From contig JAFEMH010002503.1 of assembly GCA_022495995.1 (NCBI GenBank), positions 124,001-188,000 on the forward strand: a stretch of 64,000 nucleotides of DNA, given 5' to 3'. The position numbers and the translations under genes are program-made. The notes under the pieces were generated by a model. That model had not been told where the DNA came from, searched no databases, and saw nothing but the letters and a program-made list of their open reading frames with translations. The stretch is from Adenophora triphylla var. japonica. Lineage: Eukaryota; Streptophyta; Magnoliopsida; Asterales; Campanulaceae. Below are positions 37,771-47,364 of the stretch, piece after piece (positions within the stretch are counted from its first letter, which is position 1; each line of letters starts with the position of its first letter).

Positions 37771-40247
37771 TTACTTGGCCTTTGCTTTGCGGCCTTTGGA
37801 CCATCTCTTTTCCTCACGGGCACAAACGCCCTTCTCTTTCCAAATCAGCTCTCCATTGTCAACAAGTAGGGGTAAAGCAACATTTATTTTTGAAACTTTA
37901 CGCTTGTGCTTACCCCTTTTTCTTTTCCTTTTATTGGGGTTTCCACCTCCAAACTCAACCTTTTCTGCAACCTGCAGAACACCATTCTCACAACCAAGAT
38001 CAAGAGAGTTATCGTGCACAAAAATATTTAAAAATATAGAATCAGATAAATCACTATAATTCTCCTCACTAACTCTCGATTTTGAAGGCCCTTGTGGTAG
38101 ATGTGATGGAATCGACTCTTTATGGGAGTCGTGTGGGGTGTGATACGACCCGTTACTCCTAGAGTATTGGTCGGCCTTAATGTTACTAGCCACAGAACAA
38201 ACGTCCGTATTATCCCCACTTTTCTCACATCCATTCACATCATCTTTAAAAATTGGAAAATCTGTTATGGCTCCTACAAAACCATCTTTGGGGGAGGGTT
38301 TCTCATCATTTTTAGACATAACAAACTTGCATTCTTCCCCCATTCCTCTCAAGGATACCACCCCTTGACACACATCAATGGTGGCCTTAGTGTCAAACAT
38401 AAATGGCCTCCCAAGCAGAATGGGGGTTTTTAATTGCTCCTCACTTGATCCCTCCATACACATCACATAAAAGTCAATGGGGATAATGATTTTATCAATT
38501 TTAACCAACACCCCTTCAATAACCCCTAAGGGTCTTTTGATTGAGAGATCCGCCAATTGCAAGTCTCTCTTGGGTGGTTTCAACTCACATACCCCCAAAC
38601 TTCTAAAAACATGAAAGGGCATCACATTAACACTTGCCCCAAGATCTAACAAACCTTTAAAATTTTGACCCCCTAAAGAAATTGGGATAGTGAAACACCC
38701 GGGGTCTTTTTGAGCATGTTTAATCTTTTCACACTCCACACCTCTCTGGGGTGTGGTTTTCACAACATTGGGGGGAGGGGTTTCTAAATTTAATGCAGAA
38801 AATACATATTGAACCTCCCCAATCTCATCATCTTTCTTACTAACATTATCAATATTATCACATTCAAAATTATCAAGGGAAGAAAGAAATACCTCCTCGA
38901 TTTCCTCACTTTCATCCCACACTGTCGTGATTGACTTTGCTTGCTCAGGTGGGTTCTTTTCTTTCATCAACTCTTGGGCAACCTTCACAAGTTGCTCTAC
39001 TTGTGTGCCCACCTTTTCAAACGCAGCATCTGTATTTCTGTTGCTTTGCTGCATCTCCATCCTTAACTGCTGAACTGCCAGCTCCCAAGGTGCACTACCA
39101 TGTCGTTCAGGTGGTGGCACATGAAGAGGTTTCACTTGCTGATTATGATGGCCACCCCATGGATTGTAGTTACCATATGGGTTGCCTTGGGGTGGTGGCC
39201 TTTGTCCATATCCATTGAAAGCATGTGCCTGTTCAGGAGGATAAGAAAAATTTGCTGCACTTGAACACATATTAGTCGCATGAGATGATAAACCACAATT
39301 TGTACAATAATCAGTAATAACATTGGCACCAGCAGAAGTGCCACAGGCAGTCAATTTATCCAATTTATTATTTAAAAGTGCAATCTGCTTTGAAATATTA
39401 TCACTAGCATTCAATTCAAGTACCCCCCTTGTTTTACCCCTCGAACTCTTTTGTTGAGAGTTAGCACTCAACATCTCAAATAAAGCTTTAGTTTCTTCCG
39501 GGGTCTTGGCTCCTATAGAGCCTCCTGCTGCATTGTCCACAACAGACTGAGTGGAATCATTCAATCCATCATAGAAAGCTTGATTCAAAGAGGGTAGTGT
39601 GAAATTGTGTTGGGGACATTGAATAAGCATCATATTAAATCTCTCCCACGCTTCATGGAGAGGTTCTCCCACATCTTGTGTGAAAGTCATCAATTTCTGC
39701 CTAAAATTAGCCTGCAGATGATGTGGGTAGTACCTCCTGAGAAAAATATCTTGCATCTCAGTCCATGTGCTGATGCTTTGGGATGAAAGCATCATCAACC
39801 AAGTTTTCGCTACCCCTTTTAGAGTGTAAGGGAAGCACTTAAGCCTAATCTGATCTTCATTCACTCCCGCTCTTAATAAAAACTGGGCTACCGTCATACT
39901 GTATTCTTTCAAGAAAGCCAAGGCATCCTCGCCTGGTAGCCCCTGAAAACTAGGTAACATAGCAAAATACTGACCTTTGACCTCTAAATTCTTTTCTTCC
40001 GGACAAAGACTATGCATGAGGTAGAAGTGTCTACCCTAGGTCTAAGGTAATCATTCATCGTTTGTGCCGGTGGTTCTGCCATCTCGGCTTTCTCTTCCTC
40101 TACCTCGGTGATGGAGGGTTCTGATTCGATGTCCGAATCCGAGAAAAGGGGATTAAAGAGGGGATCGCCCTCAAATACTTCCTCAAGTCTATTTATGTTA
40201 TCGTCCAATGGAACCAATGTAGGCTTCAAAGAACGACGACCTTGCAT
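37771..40247 (-). pseudogene. retrotransposon gag-protease reading frame, frameshifted near its N-terminus
   Basis: A long minus-strand frame (40017-37771, 748 codons) follows a shorter overlapping one (40247-39984, 87 codons) in a different phase, so the N-terminus is split by a frameshift between 39984 and 40017. The long frame has the retrotransposon gag domain (about residues 15-160, with the KTWLMML and WTEMQDIFLRRYYP region). A CCHC zinc knuckle follows (CTNCGLSSHATNMC, about residue 240), then a coiled-coil-prone part. Next is a retropepsin-like domain with the LLDLGASVNVMP active site (about residue 455), where Leu replaces the usual Ser/Thr after Asp, as in Athila-type plant elements. 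A basic tail (NKRKRKRGKHKRK) ends it. No pol follows. Confidence 0.8.
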
Positions 40248-40305
40248 TCACTACCTAACCTACTTGTTTACTTGCAATAAGTCCCCGGCAACGGCGCCAA
40301 AAACT

Positions 40306-41934
40306 TGATGGAGGAAAACTCCCTCTTGTAATAAAAACCGAGCAAGTGTACTCACTACCGGTGTAGCAGTATGCAAATGCAGGGGTCGAATCCACAGAGA
40401 CTCGTTGGTAAGCAAGTAAAGTAAAAGCAGTGAATTTTGTAACCAAAGTTTATAGACTTGATTTAAAACTAAGAACATAAAATAAATAACTACAACTAAC
40501 TAAACGAGAAAACAGATTATGAGCAGAGATTCGTAGATTGGATTTCACTTCACCATCATTCTATGCAGAATTTTACTTATAAAACATCAACTCAACTTCT
40601 AGGGTTCATTCACTTTAGCTAGGATCGACACGGTTAGGTGGTCGGATTACAATCCTAAATATTCTTTTAATATTGTGAATTCTATTACGGTACTACAATA
40701 AGCCAAGAATACATTAAGAACACAGGAATATGAAAACCTAACTTTAATCGATTTCTATTACGGCACAGACCAAGTTATTCAATCAATAGTGGTCTATGTA
40801 TAAATCGCCCAAATTAATGGCGAATTCAATACCCAATTAGTCAAAGACGAGTTCGTATCTTAACATACGTCTCAAATCTAAGAACAAGAATTTAAAATCT
40901 ATTAATGAACTAGAAGGAATCAAATAGAAAGAATTAAAATATTAATGCATAGAAATTCGGTGAAGATCAAAACAATCTACAAATCTAATAAATTAGCTAC
41001 TCATAATTAATAATAAAAACCTGAATTGATTGATGAATTCTTCCCTTCAATTGTTCCAAGAAAAGAAAATAAAAATAATGAAACTGAGTATATGATATAA
41101 TCTGCGATAATATGTTATATATTCGTCTCCTCCAATCCTATACGTGGCTGCTATGATTAAATAGGAAAAAATAGGGCAAAACTGGTGCATGGCTCAGGAA
41201 TGACAAATATGCCCTTCAATTGATACGTACGAACTGCTGTTGGAATCGGAGGAGCGCGGCCGCGATGACTGTTAGCGCGGTCGCCCAACTTGGCCGAGAG
41301 TTTGCCGTGTAATTCTTCTCTAAGCGCGGTCGCCCTTGTGGTTAGCGCGTCCGCCATCATTGTTGACAGTGAGTTGCTCCGTAGTAGCCCATTTGCTTGG
41401 CCCAAATTATTACCCTTGGCCCCAAATGCCTTGCAAAGCTCGGCCATCAACATTCCCTTTGGCCCAAATGGCCGGCCACAATCCTACCTGCCTTGACTTG
41501 ATTTAGTACCAATAATATTCGGTTCGTCTCGCACTTTTGCAACCGCACTTTGACCACTTTAATGACTTCTTCTGCGCTTCGCTCTTTGGACTTTTATTTT
41601 TCATTTTATCCCAGGAATTTTTATATATTAAATTCGTCCGAAAATTCCATATTCCCAGTTCAGTCCCTGAATTTTCCAATATTTCCCATTTGGTCCAAAA
41701 GCTTCCAAATGCCAGTTTAGTCCTTGAGCTCGTAATTTCAGTTTTTTTCCTTCTCTGCTCCGCTCCACTTTATTCCTTTTGCACTTTTTAGCCATAAAAT
41801 GCACCTTCAATCAGCTCTATACCCTGTACTCATAAAATACTCACAAACCACATCAAATATACATAAAACTTGGGAATCAAACACAAAGAAAGCCTAAAAG
41901 TGCATCATTTGGATGGGTAAATACACATCCATCA
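40306..41934 (-). repeat. 5' LTR of the gag-protease element, complete
   Basis: Plus-strand ends are TGATGGAGGAAAACTCCC and GTAAATACACATCCATCA. It abuts the PBA1 exon 2 fragment directly. It contains four GC-rich motifs of the AGCGCGGTCGCCC type at 41253-41264, 41274-41286, 41323-41335 and 41344-41355. Confidence 0.9.
41253..41355. repeat. four-motif GC-rich array in the gag-protease LTR
   Basis: Four copies of AGCGCGGYCGCSC-like motifs form two pairs. Within pairs the gap is 9 and 8 bp; between pairs it is 36 bp. The same geometry is seen in the solo LTR at 43969-44076. The left LTR keeps the array at 35482-35583 in a slightly altered form. Confidence 0.75.
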
Positions 41935-42017
41935 ACATTATCAGACAGCTGAGTGATTTTGTCCGAAGCTCTATTTGCAACGTACATTCCTACACAACAA
42001 CATCAACGATTTCGTAA
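41935..42017. repeat. 83-bp target duplication, right copy
   Basis: Identical to 34559-34641. It contains the first 55 bp of PBA1 exon 2 (41935-41989, minus strand) and 28 bp of intron 1. Confidence 0.93.
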
Positions 42018-42189
42018 ACAAATTAAGTTCCTCAAACAGCTAAGAAATGCAATTTAACACTAGGGCATTTCATGAAATCGGCCATTGAGCAAAACCCACA
42101 AAATAGAAACAATTATTTTCAATGTGCAGTAATTAAATCGCAAAAAAATAATGTAAATTAAGATAAAGGGTTGTTGAATCGGTGTTTAC

Positions 42190-42301
42190 CAGTACTAGTA
42201 CGAGAATCAGCGCCGAGAACAACGCCGCCGTTGTAAGTAACGCCGATGATGGTGGTTCCCATGGAATGGGCCTCGTTCAGATCGCTCATACTGAAATCCA
42301 T
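42190..42301 (-). pseudogene. PBA1-like proteasome beta-1 exon 1 with 5' leader, captured by CACTA
   Basis: The minus strand reads ATG at 42301, encoding [19 protein letters not shown] and then [19 protein letters not shown], with a phase-1 donor ggtaaac at 42189. This is the short propeptide, the catalytic Thr of the mature subunit (GTT) and the active-site Asp (GADSR) of the caspase-like beta subunit of the 20S proteasome. The intron acceptor is at 41990-41991. The leader region at about 42302-42440 contains a (GA)n tract and GC-rich sequence, so part of the donor promoter may be included. Downstream exons are missing; no functional subunit is expected. Confidence 0.87.
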
Positions 42302-42338
42302 TGCTGTAGATTGGTCTGTTCGAAACTACGCATATATT

Positions 42339-42374
<36 letters not shown>

Positions 42375-42438
42375 TTGCCGAGTGATCGAGGTGAGCGAAT
42401 CAACGGCGGCGGCGAGAGCAAAATTTCCAGCGGCGACC

Positions 42439-42646
42439 ATGGCTGGGAGGGGAATGAACGAGGGGATATTGGCTGAGAAAATGGAGTCGCTTAGGGCTTT
42501 AGGCTTTCACGAAATTTTGGGAGGGAAGCTTTTACCTGTGTGGAGGGAATTTTGGAATTTTTTTTGTTTTTTGATGCAATTAATGAAAATGAAAAAAGTA
42601 AATATTTTTATAAAAATAATTGTTACGGTCATATTAAAAGTATTGT
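42439..42646 (+). other. divergent open frame next to the captured PBA1 leader
   Basis: An ATG at 42439 opens a plus-strand frame starting MAGRGMNEGILAEKMESLRA. It diverges from the PBA1 start across a ~140-bp GA-rich leader. It could be the start of a second captured gene from a bidirectional promoter or chance. After VWREFWNF it becomes AT-rich CACTA end sequence. I do not recognise the family. Confidence 0.2.
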
Positions 42647-43968
42647 AAATGGAAAAAAAAAAATTGCTCTTTAAAAGCTTTTATTACGTTTTAGAAAAGA
42701 CCGACACAAAAATATTTATTTATCTCGGTTTGTAGAAAACCGTAGTAGACAATTTTTTATTTCTTACGGTCTTAAAAACCGTAATAAATAAAAGTCTATT
42801 TGTGTCGGTTCGACGGACCGTAACAAATAAAGTGTGGTAAAAGACCCCTTTTTTTGTAGTGTGTGCTTTTAATAATATTTTTTAAAATTATGTGTTTATT
42901 TTATATCTTTGATTTCTTAACATTAAAATGAAATGATTGAGAAATAAAATAATATTCTTGGAAAGAGTATAATATTAGAAAGGGATAAAATAAATAAAAT
43001 GTGGGTAGTTATTTGGTGTGGGAAAAATATAAAGAATAGAAAAAGAAGTAAGAAGGAGGTAATTGTGGGGGGCCATTTATCCCCTTAATTCCCTCCCCCT
43101 TTTCCTTAGTCAACACTACCCTACTTTTTTCCATACTCTCCCCATGCCTCCTCCTACATCATCCGACCTCCCTCCTCCTTCCCTCATCATTTTCATCTTC
43201 TTCCTTCTTTCTTTCTCAAACATTATCCATGGAGGCTCCCTCTCATTAATTTCCTTCCAAAAATTTCTATAAATTCAATTCTTCTCCAATTGACGATTCG
43301 GGTGTACTTTTGGGTTCGTGGAGTCGAGAGGAACACTTTGAGCTAAGAAGATCTTTAATCCACTTCATAATTTCTAGGTGAGTTATTATGACTTCTTTCT
43401 AAATATTGCACCTTTTATGTGTAAATGAATGTTTTATGAAAAGAAGAAGTATATTGAATTTTTAATAGGGTTATTTGAGTAAGATGATTATTCAAGATTT
43501 AATTGATTTTAGTTAGTAGATGAGGGTTTAAGTTGAAGGAATGAGGATATAATGGGAGTAATAGGTTAATGACTTGAATGGGGTTATTATGATTTTCTCT
43601 TCTAAGTAATGTTCATGAATTTTGGTGTTGTTATTATTATTAAAATGGTTATTAGATGCTTTGGAAACTTTCTTGTAGTTAAGAAATTGGTTTATGTTAT
43701 AGTATGATGTGTTGTTTAAGGAAGATGATCAATAGTGTAAGAAAATGGATTAAGTTAGATTAAGAAGGTTAAACTTGAATTATGGTAGTGAAATGGGTGG
43801 AGAATCAAGTGGTAAATGATCTAGGGTTTTGTTATTTGGGAATTAAATGATTTAAAATGAGGTTTGTAAAGTTAGAAAATCCTTTTGGTATTTTTAAGAA
43901 AGATTATTAAAAGGGAAAAGAAAATATGTGGAAAAGAGTTATAAATTTCGAAGTGCTGAAATGTTCTT

Positions 43969-44076
43969 TGGGCGGTCGCCCATAGGCCCTTGAGCGGCCG
44001 CCCAGCCCCCCAGAAATATCAAACCCTTTTGACCCTTGCTTGGGCGGTCGCCCATAGTGACTTGGGCGGTCGCCCA
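43969..44076. repeat. four-motif GC-rich dyad array in the solo LTR
   Basis: TGGGCGGTCGCCCA occurs at 43969-43982, 44041-44054 and 44063-44076; a variant AGCGGCCGCCCA lies at 43993-44004. Gaps are 10, 36 and 8 bp. Each motif is a short inverted repeat (GGGCG/CGCCC). Confidence 0.85.
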
Positions 44077-45628
44077 TGTCACCAGAAATTCCTCGCTTTC
44101 CTTTTTGTCGATTTTCACCAATAACCTCGTGGCTTGAATCCCAACCATTATAAATTAGTGGAAACCTAATCTACTTCGGAGATGAATTAATCCTTTTAAC
44201 CTAAGTTAAAATAGAATACCTTGGCTAGACCATGATGTATTATTTGGTCAAAATGGAATTGTTGAAAATAGGTCTTGCACTCTTATAATTATGGATCAAG
44301 GTTGAGTATTGACCTTGTAAGAATGGTTTATGGTTTAGGGTGGCCTTACTTGCTCCCATACCTTGGTGATTAGCGGAACAGTGTAGAGATTATAATCACA
44401 CTATGGTGTTAGTTGGGAATGTTTATGTGTTACATCAATATATTGTATCCCAATTATGGATTATTGGGTATACGGTCGGTTTCAGTATCCTAAGTGTTGA
44501 ATATTTGACTTGTTGTTACATTGCATCCCAAGTGGGGATTATTTGGTTATATGATTACCTTAATTGAATTTATATTCATTGATGGTATTGATTAGCATGA
44601 GTATACATTACCATGTTGTTATATTATGATGCATAGTGTATTAAATGGTTGTTGCACTATGGTATTGATTGCATGAGTATACATTACCATGTTATTATAT
44701 GATTATCCCTTTTTGTGGATTATATTTCAAGTATCTATTATGTGCTTGAACGTGTTGATATTCGGGGGTATAATGGAATTCAATCAATTATGGATTTGTT
44801 CTATAAGTGATTGAAGGTTCATCATACAGGACCGTCCCTCTCGTGGCCACAGAGTGGGTGTGCTAACGACCGTATTGAGCATGAAGAAGCCTTACGGACT
44901 GTTGCGATTGGTGTTTAGGGGGAATGCTTCGTATTAAGCCTAAAGCTTTACGAGCTTAGCGATATTATTTTTGGATACTCTATTATAGGTATCTTTTCTT
45001 ATATGGATCTCTGGAGTATGAGTCCTATAAGAGGTGAATGTCTTTGGAGGCAATTCACCAAAGAGTGGAGTTTTACTCCCACGTTGTACGACTTATTGTT
45101 CGGACGGAAAAGGTAAAATGAGGTAACGTAAGGTGTTTACCGCTTTTATAATGTGTTATGTGCTACCATGCTATGTGTTGCATCTTGTTTGGCATCTTGT
45201 TGCATTCATAATAGCTCATTGAGATTTATTCTCACCCCTTCCCTTTTACTGTTTTAGATTGTCTTTGAGGACAATTATTTGGAACCAGTGAGGCCGGGGT
45301 TAAATTGTGGACTTTTGCTTTTGGGGACTTGTCAGGTTAAGTGTATAAGTTGGTTGTCTGGGTGTATTTATTTAGTAAAACTCTTTTGAGAAGATGTGTA
45401 TAAACTCTTTTGTAAAACAAAGTTAAGTATGAGTTTCGATGTAAGAAATCATTTTATGGTTTATAGAAGTTGTGGAGTGGTGATATTATTAGTTGGTTTA
45501 ATTTGGTATTTGAAAATGGGTTTTCTTTTAAAAGGAAAATAAAAGTTTTTAAAAATTAGAGAGGAGATTTCCTAGTTGGGCTCCTCAAGCTCGGGATACG
45601 CTTTAGGTCCCGGGTTGGGGTGCTCACA

Positions 45629-45832
45629 CAGTTGTTTATCATGTTTTATCATTTGTTTATCATTTGTTTATCAGTTGTTTATCAGTTGTTTATCATGTTT
45701 ATCAGTTGTTTATCAGTTGTTTATCATGTTTATCGGTTGTTTATCAGTTGTTTATCAGTTGTTTATCATGTTTATCATTTGTTTATCAGTTGTTTATCAG
45801 TTGTTTATCATGTTTATCAGTTGTTTATCAGA
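45629..45832. repeat. TTTATCAGTTG minisatellite, right part
   Basis: This continues the array at 30776-31672 beyond the solo LTR, with the same unit variants. It ends at gtttatcag before unique Pack-MULE sequence. Confidence 0.93.
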
Positions 45833-45883
45833 AGAAATTAATATTTAGTCAAAACGGGTCTATCTGTGTGGATGTTGGGTTTT

Positions 45884-46282
45884 GATGCGGTTCAATTGCG
45901 AGCCGATATGAATCGCTTGCTAGCCTTGCTCTTCCACCAGGTTATTCCATTTTCTATAATTCTCCTTCAGTATTAATTTATTCTTTGATATATATAATAA
46001 TTTGGTTAACTGACATAATTAATCATCGATCATTTCCTCCTGCATGTAGGGAGTGCTTGATGAACAGTTCTTGCAACTACAGCAACTTCAAGATGAAAAT
46101 TGCTCAAATTTCATCTCCGAGGTTGTTAATGTTTATTTTAATGAGTCTGACAAGCTATTGAGGTTGTTAATGTTTATTCCATTTTCTATAATTCTCCATC
46201 AGTATTAATTTATTCTTTGATATATATATAATAATTTGGTTAACTGGCATAATTAATTATCAATCATTTCCTGTGCATGTAG
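45884..46282 (+). pseudogene. histidine-containing phosphotransfer (AHP) gene fragment in the Pack-MULE
   Basis: Exon 1 (45884-45940) encodes DAVQLRADMNRLLALLFHQ and exon 2 (46050-46162) GVLDEQFLQLQQLQDENCSN then FISEVVNVYFNESDKLL, joined by a GT-AG intron. This is the N-terminal helical part of plant cytokinin-signalling HPt proteins. The codon where the initiator Met belongs is ttt, and the phosphorylated-histidine motif (HQLKGSS) would lie in later exons that are absent. A second copy of intron 1 (46175-46282) follows a repeated gaggttgttaatgtttatt, so the fragment was also internally rearranged. It is non-functional cargo. Confidence 0.82.
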
Positions 46283-46450
46283 TTTCTTGTAAATAGGCAC
46301 CCACCTGTGTGTATTTTTTTAAGGAAATAGTGCTTTCAATTTACAAAAGTATTTTTTTGTAATTTTTATAAAAGTTTTTTGTAATTTCCATCTTGTGTGT
46401 ATTTTTTTTATAATTTTCATCTTTTAAAATGAGTTTTTTGTAAACGCCTC

Positions 46451-46710
46451 TTTTTTTTTTTTGGGGGGGGTAGGGGGTAGGCGGGGTGGGGGTTGGGTGG
46501 GGTAGACGGGAAGCGAAAAAAATGAGATTTTTTTTTTTTTTTTGGGGTAGGGGGTTGGGTGGGGTAGAAAGGTAAGCGAAAAAAATGAGTAATTTTTTTT
46601 TTTTTTTTGGGGGGGGGGGATGGGGGTAGGCGGGGTGGGGATAGGGGGCTGGGTGGGGTAGACAGGGAGCGAAAAAAAAATAAGTAAATTTTTTTTTTTT
46701 TTTTGGGTGG
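46451..46710. repeat. G-rich minisatellite, right half
   Basis: This continues the 29750-29959 array with several T-run plus G-tract units (gtagggggtaggcgggg and variants). The right arm of the Tourist-like MITE follows to 46924. Confidence 0.85.
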
Positions 46711-46927
46711 GTGGGTGGAGTGCTAGGAGTTTTTTGGAAAACGACTTTCTTAGGCGAAATTCGGAAGTTGTTTTTCTTAGGAAATAAGTCTATTTTCCAT
46801 TGATCGGAAAATATTTTTTGTTGACTTCATTTTTCGTGGTTTTACCAAACACCGGAAAATGAGAAAATGGAAAACGTTTACCGAAAAATGTTTTTCAGAC
46901 ATTTTTCTGGAAACAAACATAGCCTAA

Positions 46928-47250
46928 ATGATGAAAGTATTTACAAAATAGAGGTTAGTTTTGAATTTATTTTTAAATGGACATACAATATACCTCCTCA
47001 GTTCTGCCCTAAAGTGGCAAAATTTTGGCCTTGCACACGAAAATTAAGAAAAATGTATAATGGAGTAAATGTTATAATTATGAAAAGTGATGTATGAAAG
47101 AGAAAGTGGGGTAGGAAATAGTTAGCGATAGTTATTATGAGTATGACAAGTACGTCTCACAAATAAAAAATTATTAAAAAGTTTTCATTTTGAGAGGGTG
47201 CCTTTTTAAATGGGACACCCAAAATAAAAATTTGTGTCTTTTTGGGTGGG

Positions 47251-47288
<38 letters not shown>

Positions 47289-47364
47289 ATACAGGGGTAG
47301 TGTCAAAGTACTCCAGTTTGTTTGGGTAATGTCCCGGTAACCGAAACTGTATATCCAAAGCACA
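46928..47364. promoter_or_regulatory. Iojap upstream region with GA microsatellite
   Basis: About 440 bp separate the MITE from the Iojap ATG. A diverged, Stowaway-like stretch spans about 46980-47225. An (AG)n tract of about 30 bp lies at 47252-47284, 80 bp before the start codon. Such GA repeats are frequent in plant core promoters and leaders. No clear TATA box was seen. Confidence 0.45.

Larger units (their letters stand above)
34642..41934 (-). mobile_element. gag-protease LTR retrotransposon without pol (TR-GAG-like)
   Basis: The element runs on the minus strand. The 5' LTR is 40306-41934 (1,629 bp, TG...CA). The 3' LTR is 34642-36155 and lacks the ~105 bp equivalent to 40306-40411. 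After the 5' LTR comes the TGGCGCCGTTGCCGGGGA motif (about 40283-40300) used as primer-binding site by Athila/Tat-like plant elements. Before the 3' LTR lies the purine-rich ggacgagcaaaaggttag...gtgggtgttt tract. The 4.15-kb interior encodes gag and an aspartic protease but no reverse transcriptase, RNase H or integrase. The stretch 36156-37770 is non-coding and includes the conserved GCTTGGGAGGCAACCCAATG block (about 37710-37730). Confidence 0.85.
31719..42861. mobile_element. Pack-CACTA (En/Spm-type) transposon carrying a PBA1 gene fragment
   Basis: Terminal inverted repeats CACTACAAAAAATAACCCC and (right end, reversed) CACTACAAAAAAAGGGGTC are flanked by the 3-bp duplication TGT (31716-31718, 42862-42864). 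Subterminal regions hold many copies of the motif rccgtmacaa / gacggt, as usual for transposase binding. No TNP2-like transposase was recognised. The cargo is PBA1 exons 1-2 on the minus strand plus other unidentified DNA. A gag-protease LTR element is inserted in the cargo. Length without that insertion is about 3.8 kb. Confidence 0.85.
31673..45628 (+). mobile_element. solo LTR (Ty3/Gypsy type), split by a CACTA element
   Basis: The sequence starts TGTAACGACCCTAAACC and ends GGTTGGGGTGCTCACA, and is flanked by the perfect 5-bp duplication CAGTT (31668-31672, 45629-45633). Removing one CAGTT rejoins an intact TTTATCAGTTG array. Without the inserted CACTA element it is about 2.8 kb. It has a plausible TATA (tctataaattc at 43268) and late LTR sequence ttgagatttattctcacccc near 45220. 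A single LTR with target duplication and no internal domain means LTR-LTR recombination. The Tekay-like lineage is inferred from LTR size and the TGTAACG start. Confidence 0.85.
29960..46450. mobile_element. Pack-MULE (Mutator-like, non-autonomous), interrupted
   Basis: The terminal ~85 bp are imperfect inverted repeats: left gggtttattacgaaaaactc, right (reverse complement) gaggcgtttacaaaaaactc. Matching continues into agat(a/g)ga-type blocks near 30020 and 46390. The insertion site is a T-tract, so the expected 9-bp target duplication cannot be delimited. No transposase is present. After removing the solo LTR and its contents the element is about 2.5 kb. It carries a gene fragment (45884-46282) and a TTTATCAGTTG minisatellite. 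MULE assignment rests on the long inverted repeats and their sequence style. Confidence 0.65.
29495..46924. mobile_element. Tourist-like MITE, outermost shell of a five-insertion nest
   Basis: Left end GGCTCTGTTTGTTTC at 29495 and right end AAACAAACATAGCC ending at 46924 are inverted repeats of the family at 3189 and 9229. TAA flanks both ends (29492-29494, 46925-46927). Both arms carry ttttccggaaaa-like palindromes and a G-rich minisatellite. The middle is occupied by the Pack-MULE at 29960-46450; without it the MITE would be about 0.94 kb. Confidence 0.82.

Noticed and set aside
42337..42648. 103-codon plus-strand frame beginning in a (GA)n tract
   Set aside because: The N-terminal part is microsatellite translation; only the stretch from 42439 was kept as a weak possibility.
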